Source: Mesostigma viride
Lineage: Eukaryota; Streptophyta; Mesostigmatophyceae; Mesostigmatales; Mesostigmataceae
Reading direction: 5' to 3'
Length of the DNA stretch: 64,000 nucleotides
Assembly: GCA_009746045.1 (NCBI GenBank)
Contig: RPFO01001122.1
Location: forward strand, 1-64,000
The notes beneath the pieces were generated by a model, which did no database searches, was not told the origin of the DNA, and was given only the letters and a program-made list of their open reading frames with translations. Of this stretch, positions 54,835 to 61,619 are shown piece by piece. The position numbers and the translations under genes are program-made. Position 1 is the stretch's first letter. Every line of letters begins with the position of its first letter.

Positions 54835-55446
54835 ATGACTGATGTGTCTTCAGAAGAGGAGTTGGCTGATCAGTGTGTTGAGCCACCAAATAAAAACAAG
54901 TACATTGAGAGGCTCACATCATCCCTGGGACAGAATTTCAAAGCGATGTACGTGTACGCAGGAGGGAGGAGCATGACAGGGGAGGATGACGTGTACGCGG
55001 GAGAGGACCATGACAGACATGAGCGCTACTTTCACTTGCGTTACGGAAAACACGCTTCTTTCCCAGAATTCGCTACCCCCAATGAATGCGCGTGTGGTCA
55101 TTACATTGTAAACCAATGCTTTATTGAACACATGACCACTAAAGAGCTCAGGCTGGTTGGCAACTGTTGCATAAGATGGTTCGAAAAGAAAACCAGAACC
55201 TGCGCTCTATGTGGAAATACACATAAGAACAGAAACGACAACTACTGTCGCGATTGTCGCGACTCACCAGGTTACACGCTCTTTTGGTGGGGGAAGCACA
55301 AGGGAAAACGCTTTCACCAGGTCTACGACAATGATAAGAGTTACTGCCAATGGCTGGTAGACAGGCATAGTAAGGGGGAGAAGCTGTCCAAGGTGTTCAC
55401 ATCATTTGTAGGCTTTGTCATATCAATACAAAATGACGCACATTGA
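54835..55446 (+). CDS. viral zinc protein with ExoX-like C-terminal domain
   Basis: Start ATG at 54835. 203 residues. A Cys/His-rich middle carries CACGHYIVNQCFIEHM, LVGNCCIRWFEKKTRTC and CALCGNTHKNRNDNYCRDC, a zinc-ribbon-like array. The C-terminus carries WWGKHKGKRFHQVYDNDKSY and CQWLV, the GKHKGKxFxxVYxxDxSYCxW pattern I associate with the ExoX-like C-terminal domain that is common in giant viruses. Function is not established; by family it may accompany nucleases. It is AT-richer than most neighbours and shares this with the broken BRO-type copy directly upstream. Confidence 0.7.
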   Translation: MTDVSSEEELADQCVEPPNKNKYIERLTSSLGQNFKAMYVYAGGRSMTGEDDVYAGEDHDRHERYFHLRYGKHASFPEFATPNECACGHYIVNQCFIEHMTTKELRLVGNCCIRWFEKKTRTCALCGNTHKNRNDNYCRDCRDSPGYTLFWWGKHKGKRFHQVYDNDKSYCQWLVDRHSKGEKLSKVFTSFVGFVISIQNDAH

Positions 55447-55560
55447 ACATTTCTCCAAAAGGAAAGCGGAAGACATCCTGGCGTTGATGTTGAGGTTATT
55501 GAGGTATGAGTGTATGCTGTGCGCCTCCACGCGAGTACAAATCAGGACGCATAGTAGCAG

Positions 55561-56847
55561 ATGTCGACAAAACTCTTGCCCGTGGACATAGAGGACGCGG
55601 ACGACGGCGCGGGCGGCGGCGTGAGCGCCCCGGCGGTGCGAGGAGGCGCGATGGACAACGTGGACATAGTGGACGACGACGGCGGCGAGTGGCCCGGCCC
55701 CGTCGGCGCGGTGCCGCTGCACTCTAAAAAGAGCAAGCACAAGGACAAGAAGGGGGGGGGGAGGAATAAATCGAGCAAGGAGGACATGTTCGACATGCTG
55801 GCCAACCCGAAGAAGACCAAGTCGATGTTCTCGGCTCCCCCGCCGGCTCATCAGCCGATGGAGAAGGGGTTCCAATTCGACCAGTACGGCGACTACGACG
55901 GGTACGGCGACGACGAGGGGTACGAGGACGATCTGCATTACGGCGAGGACGTGATCGACGACGAGGCCATGATGCCCAGAAAGAGTCCGCAGGAGGTCCA
56001 CGCGGAGAAGCTGGACCTCCTGCACAAGCTGCACAGGTACAAGGACAAGGGGTTCGCCGTTCCCAATTTCGACATGCGCGCGGACATCGACGAGATGCGG
56101 TTCGAGTGTGACAAGGTGGCGCGCTCGATCGAGACCAAGAACGCCATCAACACGATGCGGCAGATGCTGGTGGCCACCACGTCCGCGATGCAGTTCTTCA
56201 ACAACCGGTACGACCCGATAGGCCTCAAGCTGGACGGGTGGTCGGAGAGCATACTGGCGAACGTCACGGATTACGACGGGGTGTTCGAGCGGCTGTACGA
56301 CAAGCACCGGCACCGCGTGTCGATGCCGCCGGAGATGGAGCTGATGCTGATGCTGGGCGGGTCGGCGATGATGTTCCATATGTCCGCTTCGTTCGCCAGT
56401 TCTGGGCTGCCCTCCATGACCGAGATCGCCAAGACGGACCCCGAGCTGATGAAGAGCATCGTGAAGATGATGATACAGAAGCAGGAGGCCGCCGGGGGGG
56501 GCAGCAGGCTCCTCCGCCTCCTCCGCGTGAGAGCGACGACGGCGCGGGGGGCGGAGGGGGGAGTGGCGGGTACGTGATGCGCGGGCCCATGCTGTACAGG
56601 CCGGACGTGGCCCCCCCGTGAACATGGACAGGGTGGTGCAGGAGGCCATGCCGCCCAGCCCGCAGAGGGACAGTGTGGTGCAGATCATCGACGACGGGGG
56701 CGAGAGCGCGTACGACGACGCGTCCGTGGCGGGGGACGACGTCCGCACGGTGCAGGTGGACGCGGGAAAGAAGAAGCCGAGGAAGCGGGGCGGGGGGGCA
56801 AGAAGGCCGCCGCCAGCGACCCCACGAAGGTGGTGTTGGACCTGTGA
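55561..56847 (+). CDS. conserved NCLDV core-type protein (DUF5767-like), three homopolymer breaks
   Basis: Start ATG at 55561. The N-terminal 90 residues are acidic and Lys/Gly-rich (HKDKKGGG), followed by DMFDMLANPKKTKSMFSAPP and an Asp/Tyr-rich stretch. From about residue 140 the conserved NCLDV block follows: EKLDLLHKLHRYKDKGFAVP, NFDMRADIDEMRFECDK, a strong LDGWSESILANV, YDGVFERLYDKHRHR, and MLGGSAMMFHMS near residues 258-269. The frame then breaks at G8 (56494-56501), C7 (56611-56617) and G7 (56792-56798). One missing base at each joins YVMRGPMLYRPD, VNMDRVVQEAMPPS and a Lys-rich end to a TGA at 56845-56847, about 429 residues. I believe this is Pfam DUF5767, found across NCLDVs and of unknown biochemical role. 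Confidence 0.8.
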
Positions 56848-56898
56848 TGCGCCTAGAGCCAGTGGATTATCAGTCGGTGCTATGAAAGCGTGTACACC

Positions 56899-57408
56899 AT
56901 GGACATCGACGCATTAATCGACACACTGCCAGTGTACGAGTTGGGAGAGGGGACCCTCAACCAGGCCCTCGAGGTCCTCGTGACGCCCCCGCGTGAAGAA
57001 GTCGGCGAGGGCTGGACCCAGTGTGTCGCGTATGAACCGTCCACCAAGTACATTGTCAACCACATCCCGGTCCTCGAGGTAGACGGCCAGACTGGCGACT
57101 CGATATTCAAACTCGACCGCTTGCCGACGTGCGATGTGATCAGAGACATCACGAGCGACGTCCGGGTCAAAGTAGTCGTTGGCGAGGATGAGTTCGACCC
57201 CGAGTCCCTCACTGTCGTCCCCTTTCTATCCATGTACACGTACACGGGGCTCAAGTTCTACCTAGACGGACGAAACCCGCCCAAGCAGTTCAGCGTAAAG
57301 TATCGATGCTTTCTTCTGGACGAGAAGAATCGACTACTTGCCCGTGCCGCCCCGCTTGTGACGACCAGGACGCACGTGTACCGTGACGGAACGGCCTTGA
57401 GGCGCTAG
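56899..57408 (+). CDS. viral unknown protein (between two duplication scars)
   Basis: The ATG at 56899 (the longer start is GTG) gives 169 residues. It is a beta-rich-looking protein: LPVYELGEGTLNQALEVLVT, PSTKYIVNHIPVLEVDG, YTYTGLKFYLDGRNPPKQF, SVKYRCFLLDE. It is followed at once by a short scar (57411-57506) made of the SNase gene's 3' end and the DUF5767-like gene's 3' end. No family recognised. A viral capsid-associated or adhesive beta protein is only a guess. Confidence 0.5.
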   Translation: MDIDALIDTLPVYELGEGTLNQALEVLVTPPREEVGEGWTQCVAYEPSTKYIVNHIPVLEVDGQTGDSIFKLDRLPTCDVIRDITSDVRVKVVVGEDEFDPESLTVVPFLSMYTYTGLKFYLDGRNPPKQFSVKYRCFLLDEKNRLLARAAPLVTTRTHVYRDGTALRR

Positions 57409-57410
57409 AA

Positions 57411-57506
57411 TCAAAGCACCACACCGGCGCGCCTCTCGGACGCCGGCCGCGGCAAGAAGGCGGCCGCCGCCAGCGACCCCACCAAGGTGGTTATGGACCT
57501 GTGATG
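57411..57506 (+). other. chimeric duplication scar (SNase 3' end plus DUF5767-like 3' end)
   Basis: 57421-57453 is identical (33 bp, starting ACACCGGCGCGCCTCTCGGA) to 57883-57915, the antisense 3' end of the SNase gene. 57451-57508 closely matches the 3' end of the DUF5767-like gene at 56796-56850, including its TGA. The order is DUF5767-like end, gene X, SNase end, DUF5767-like end, gene Y, SNase end. This looks like a tandem duplication of the interval between those two genes, after which the two middle genes differ. Confidence 0.75.
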
Positions 57507-57545
57507 ATCGCAAAAAAATGTGTGTGACAGTGCTGTATGTAAACC

Positions 57546-57845
57546 ATGGCAGGGGTACGGAGAGCACAACGGTTGGCCGTTCGGCGCCGTGTTCGCCCGG
57601 CGCGCGTGAGACGCTCCACCACACACCGGGTGCGAGCGAAGGCGTACGCAGTCGACGACATCGCTTCCGCTAACCCGACTATGCAACCCGTACCTGGTAT
57701 ACGGAACTTTGGCGATGTAGCTTCCAATATGTTTTGGTTTGAATTGGAAACTAGGCGGCGACTTCATCAGGAGAGGCTGCGACAAGAAGCAGAAAGAGAG
57801 AGAGAGGAGCAGCGTCGCTGGGAACGCGCAGAGGAAGTCCTGTGA
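57546..57845 (+). CDS. viral small Arg-rich protein, unknown
   Basis: 99 residues. Strongly basic N-terminus (GVRRAQRLAVRRRVRPARV) and an Arg/Glu-rich helical C-terminus (FELETRRRLHQERLRQEAER). It is a candidate DNA-binding or packaging protein. It overlaps no neighbour and lies between the duplication scar and the SNase 3' end. No family recognised. Confidence 0.45.
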   Translation: MAGVRRAQRLAVRRRVRPARVRRSTTHRVRAKAYAVDDIASANPTMQPVPGIRNFGDVASNMFWFELETRRRLHQERLRQEAEREREEQRRWERAEEVL

Positions 57846-57873
57846 AGAGGAGCCGTTACTGATCTGCGACCCG

Positions 57874-58440
57874 TCACATGATGACACCGGCGCGCCTCTC
57901 GGACGCCGGCCGCGGCTTCACCAGCTCCTCGTCCAGCATCACCTTGTTGATGCACGTCCCGTCCAGGTCGTAGAGCACGCCCAGCACGCGGCCGAAACAG
58001 TCGAACCCGCGGCACTGGACCGTGACGAGTTTCTGGTTGCGCGCGTCGATCATGGTCTGCACGTCCTTGACCGACTTCTGTGTGTCGGCCAGTTCGACGT
58101 TCACGTCCGTCGTCAACTGCACCAGCCTGTTCCTGGCCCTCATGGCGCGCATCCTGATTTCGTCCCTGTTCGGCAGATCGTGCGCGGGTGCCAGCTCGTC
58201 GGCGTCCGTGCCCCACATCCTGACCGTCAGCAGGGTGGGCAGGTTGTCCCATGGGGACAGCACGGCCACCTTCACGGTGTCCCCGTCGTACACCCTGACC
58301 ACCTTGGCCGGGGAGAACACGTGGCCGTCGAACGAGAAGGGGGTCAGTTCCTGCAGTGTTAGATTTCTGAGCGCCTCTTTCGCGCCCGGTTGTGGCGATG
58401 GCTGTACTTTTTTGTTGAGACCGAGTTTCCTTAGCAACAT
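57874..58440 (-). CDS. viral staphylococcal-nuclease-like (SNase/TNase) protein
   Basis: The first real ATG is at 58440 (the longer frame starts at TTG, 58455). 188 residues. The SNase-like pattern is FSPAKVVRVYDGDTVKVAVL, then LTVRMWGTDADEL (the substrate-arm region), a helical insert, and LVTVQCRGFDCFGRVLGVLY, followed by LDEELVKP. The catalytic Arg-Glu-Arg set is not fully preserved: one expects Arg...Glu...Arg, but here Arg-Met-Trp-Gly and Gly-Arg are visible and the Glu is uncertain. By family it would be a calcium-dependent nuclease fold. Similar SNase-like proteins occur in several giant viruses. Its start and 3' end were copied during local duplications. Confidence 0.65.
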   Translation of the reverse strand: MLLRKLGLNKKVQPSPQPGAKEALRNLTLQELTPFSFDGHVFSPAKVVRVYDGDTVKVAVLSPWDNLPTLLTVRMWGTDADELAPAHDLPNRDEIRMRAMRARNRLVQLTTDVNVELADTQKSVKDVQTMIDARNQKLVTVQCRGFDCFGRVLGVLYDLDGTCINKVMLDEELVKPRPASERRAGVIM

Positions 58441-58500
58441 TCCAGCTTTATTCAATGGACATATTTAAATAATTCAGTCAATTCATCAACGCACGCATTC
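58441..58500 (-). promoter_or_regulatory. AT-rich promoter of the SNase gene (copied at 59599-59660)
   Basis: On the minus strand, GAATTATTTAAATATGTCCA and TTGAATAAAGC precede the ATG at 58440. The same CATATGTCCATTGAATAAAG block precedes the chimeric ORF starting at 59598, so the promoter was carried along in the duplication. Confidence 0.55.
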
Positions 58501-59289
58501 TCACACGAGTTCCAATATCTCTTCCCTGGTCATGGCCACACCCGATTTGATGAGCACTTTGTCGTACCATATGCCGAGACCATATACATCTGCCGAATAT
58601 TCACCGCCCCTGTCTAACATTAGTTGGGAATTTGGCCCCCCAACATTACTGTTGTTTGACGTGAAGATGAGCGTACCATCTTTGTACACTTTAAGTGTCG
58701 TGCCTTGATTGGTGATGGCCAAATGAAACGGGACCGTCGCCACCGTCGTCGTCGTTGTAAAGGGCAGGCCGTTGCTATTGCCGTCATAAACTGTAAGATA
58801 GCCGCCGTTTATCGCATGGACGATGATATTGCCATACCATACCAGGAACTTCTCATTTTCATTATCAGGGCGATTCGCCGATAGATCCAATTTTGGAATC
58901 ACGTTCACGCAAAAGGTGAAAGTACCGGTGGGCACGCCGGTCACGTAGGGGGCCTGCCCGGTCGCAACCTTGAGGACACCACCTGACACCACCGCGTTCT
59001 CGAAAGTTTTTTCGGGTGTCCCAACAATGCTCGCGGCGGACGTGGTGAAATCCCATTGGTACTCGTACTTATCGTCTTCCCATATCGCAAAAAACAATTC
59101 GTGGGCCTTTCTATTCGGGTCAAACACCCTGCATTCCAACCATTCAACTCCCAGGTCGTCATTCCAGGCGGTTACGAACTCGGCGAGTTGGCCGAGTTGG
59201 AAGGGGTTCGTGGAGGAGAGAGTGGTTCGGTCGGGGAAAATAATCGACTTGTTCACCTCCAGTCGGTCGATAGTTTTCGTGGACGACAT
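58501..59289 (-). CDS. viral LamG-like lectin-fold protein 1
   Basis: 262 residues from ATG at 59289. The N-terminal about 96 residues (IIFPDRTTLSSTNPFQLGQ; ELFFAIWEDDKYEYQWDF) are nearly identical in DNA to the paralogue at 59683-60438. The C-terminal part is a concanavalin/LamG-like jelly roll: GGVLKVATG, TFTFCVNVIPKLDLS, NGGYLTVYDG, TVPFHLAITNQGTTLKVYKD and GTLIF. It is likely a virion surface or fibre protein that binds host glycans or other proteins. The C-terminal half has diverged strongly from the paralogue. Confidence 0.65.
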   Translation of the reverse strand: MSSTKTIDRLEVNKSIIFPDRTTLSSTNPFQLGQLAEFVTAWNDDLGVEWLECRVFDPNRKAHELFFAIWEDDKYEYQWDFTTSAASIVGTPEKTFENAVVSGGVLKVATGQAPYVTGVPTGTFTFCVNVIPKLDLSANRPDNENEKFLVWYGNIIVHAINGGYLTVYDGNSNGLPFTTTTTVATVPFHLAITNQGTTLKVYKDGTLIFTSNNSNVGGPNSQLMLDRGGEYSADVYGLGIWYDKVLIKSGVAMTREEILELV

Positions 59290-59319
59290 GAGTGGTCGAT
59301 ATACAGGGCGGATGTTTTT

Positions 59320-59598
59320 TCACGCGTCGAAAACGCAGATCGTCTTGTCGGGGAGGCCGGTACTCAGCACGCGCTTCTTGATCTGCAGCTGGCCGCCCAC
59401 GACGGTGAACTTGTACCGCACGTCGCCTGACCCCAGCTCGAATGTGTACACCCTGACCACCTTGGCCGGGGAGAACACGTGGCCGTCGAACGAGAAGGGG
59501 GTCAGTTCCTGCAGTGTTAGATTTCTGAGCGCCTCTTTCGCGCCCGGTTGTGGCGATGGCTGTACTTTTTTGTTGAGACCGAGTTTCCTTAGCAACAT
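59320..59598 (-). CDS. chimeric ORF: SNase N-terminus fused to the C-terminus of the large fibre-like protein
   Basis: The first 40 residues (from ATG at 59598) equal the SNase N-terminus up to VVRVY. The junction at about 59447 leads into FELGSGDVRYKFTVVGGQL and QIKKRVLSTGLPDKTI, the C-terminus of the protein at 60469-61567. It lacks the SNase active site and the fibre's N-terminus. It is best read as a by-product of a 1.15-kb tandem duplication. Whether it is expressed is unknown. Confidence 0.75.
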   Translation of the reverse strand: MLLRKLGLNKKVQPSPQPGAKEALRNLTLQELTPFSFDGHVFSPAKVVRVYTFELGSGDVRYKFTVVGGQLQIKKRVLSTGLPDKTICVFDA

Positions 59599-59682
59599 TC
59601 CAGCTTTATTCAATGGACATATGATTTTAATTCAAGTTGTTCAGTCGATTCATCAGTTCACAGTTCACACACACATGCATTC

Positions 59683-60438
59683 TCACGCGCCCAGTAGCGT
59701 GTTCCTATCCGATATGGCCACGCCCGCTATCACGCGCACGTCATCGTACCATACGGACTCATTTTCGCGGCCCCAACCTAACCCGAGGATGCCATCCCCC
59801 ACATAGCTGTTATCGGTTGTGAGGATAAGCGTGCCGTCCTTGTACACTTTAAGCGTCCTGCCTTGATTCGTGATGGCCAAGTGGAACGGGTCTAATCCAA
59901 CCATCGCATCCGTTAAGTAATCGTCGTTGCCATCATATACTGTGAGGTGGCCGTCATCCGTCACCTTCACATCCGCAAAACCGTACCTGATAAGGTCTTT
60001 AACAACGCCCGCGGACGGCCTCGCAGATAGGTCTTGCTGTGGAATTACTCTCATACAGAGTGTGAACGTGTCGAATGGCAAACCCTGCACTTCGGAATAA
60101 TTCACACCTCCGCTAACCTTTAGTACACCTCCTTCGACTGTGCCCTTCGAGAAAGTTTTTACGGGTGTCCCAACAATGCTCGCGGCGGACGTGGTGAAAT
60201 CCCATTGGTACTCGTACGTATCGTCTTCCCATATCGCAAAAAACAATTCGTGGGCCTTTCTATTCGGGTCAAACACCCTGCATTCCAACCATTCAACTCC
60301 TAGGTCGTCATTCCAGGCGGTTACGAACTCGGCGAGTTGGCCGAGTTGGAAGGGGTTCGTGGAGGAGAGAGTGGTTCGGTCGGGGAAAATAATCGACTTG
60401 TTCACCTCCAGTCGGTCGATAGTTTTCGTGGACGACAT
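59683..60438 (-). CDS. viral LamG-like lectin-fold protein 2
   Basis: 251 residues. Paralogue of the protein at 58501-59289: near-identical first 96 residues, diverged C-terminal half (VLKVSGGVNYSEVQGLPFDT, DDGHLTVYDGNDDYLTDAMV, PFHLAITNQGRTLKVYKDGT, ...GRENESVWYDDVRVIAG). The fold is the same lectin-like jelly roll. Constant N-terminus with variable lectin domain suggests a conserved attachment part and changing recognition part. Confidence 0.65.
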   Translation of the reverse strand: MSSTKTIDRLEVNKSIIFPDRTTLSSTNPFQLGQLAEFVTAWNDDLGVEWLECRVFDPNRKAHELFFAIWEDDTYEYQWDFTTSAASIVGTPVKTFSKGTVEGGVLKVSGGVNYSEVQGLPFDTFTLCMRVIPQQDLSARPSAGVVKDLIRYGFADVKVTDDGHLTVYDGNDDYLTDAMVGLDPFHLAITNQGRTLKVYKDGTLILTTDNSYVGDGILGLGWGRENESVWYDDVRVIAGVAISDRNTLLGA

Positions 60439-60468
60439 GAGTGGTCGATATACAGGGCGGATGTTTTT

Positions 60469-61567
60469 TCACGCGTCGAAAACGCAGATCGTCTTGTCGG
60501 GAAGGCCGGTACTCAGCACGCGCTTCTTGATCTGCAGCTGGCCGCCCACGACGGTGAACTTGTACCGCACGTCGCCTGACCCCAGCTCGAATGTGTCCGC
60601 CTCGGCCCCGAAATTGCCAGTCGCGGGCTTCACCACGATGTCAAGCATTGATGAAGCACTGCCTGGAGTTGACAAGATGACGGCTTCTGCCTGGTCATTG
60701 TTCTTGTGGGATATCTGTAGGTAGCCGTGGGGGTTGTTTACATCGTCCGCTGGTGTGGTAAAGGTCGACTTGTTGGGGAAGATCTTCACAGCTGCGTGCG
60801 AATGGATGACCACTTCATTACCTATCATCCTCAGCTGACTTCCAGATTCGAGAGAGAGGTCTGTCTCGGGCGTTGTAGACACTCTTCCCCTCGTCGTGCT
60901 CAATCCGGTCAAAGCGAAACCCACATTGTGATGGATCCCGAGGTTGATGGAAGCCGGCTCGTAGCTGGTGGAAAACGGCCCCATACGTCTTCCCATAACT
61001 TTCACGGCATCCCCCCCTCTGACGACGTTCCATCGTCTTGATACGCGTGCAATTCTCCCATAGTGATGACGTGGCATTTTGGAGCAGGGTTGTACTTGCC
61101 ACTAATCGTTCGATTTCCTGTCAAAACCAGATCATTCGTTGTGGAGCTCAAGACCGTGTGTTGGGGTAAATTAATCGCGGAGGTTTGATAGATGGATGCA
61201 TCATTGTCAGCAACCAGCCCCATGAAGTAAGTGCTTGTGACATACGTTGGGGTGCTATTGAGGCCAGGAAGTGATTGTGAAGCGCCCACAACGCCATTTG
61301 GTGTGATGCCTACTTTGGACGTGGTCGCCCCCCCGCCCTGTCCGCCCCGCTGGTCGTGCTCTCCAGATATGCACTAGTCGCGCCAATGACCAGCTTGGCG
61401 CCGAGACTGCCATCCGGGTTGACCGCCTGGAGAGCGGTGTTTCCATTCTCTTGGACGATCTTGAGTGACGCGTTTTGTGTCGAGTCCTGCGAGATGCCGG
61501 TCAGCTCTCGAGTTTGAATCGCCTTGAAAAAAAGCCTGCCGTTTGCTTGCTCCAAGTTGGGAGGCAT
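60469..61567 (-). CDS. fibre-like virion protein, two homopolymer breaks
   Basis: Start ATG at 61567. The first frame (LFFKAIQTRELTGISQDSTQ, KIVQENGNTALQAVNPDGSL) breaks at C7 (61328-61334). The next (VVGASQSLPGLNSTPTYVTS, YFMGLVADNDASIYQTSAI) breaks at C7 (61011-61017). The third (RRMGPFSTSYEPASINLGIH, KPATGNFGAEADTFELGSGD) ends at 60469. One missing base at each run joins them, about 367 residues. Repetitive beta-rich sequence with Asn/Ser/Thr-rich turns looks like a fibre or tail-like protein. Its last 40 codons were duplicated into the chimeric ORF at 59320. Confidence 0.6.
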
Positions 61568-61619
61568 GACGCGGTTTTATATATCGATTGTAAAAAAAAT
61601 AGCCTCCCACAACCACACC

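Noticed and set aside
55423-56748. 441-codon minus-strand ORF
   Set aside because: Antisense shadow of the DUF5767-like gene; His/Val/Arg-rich with no domain.
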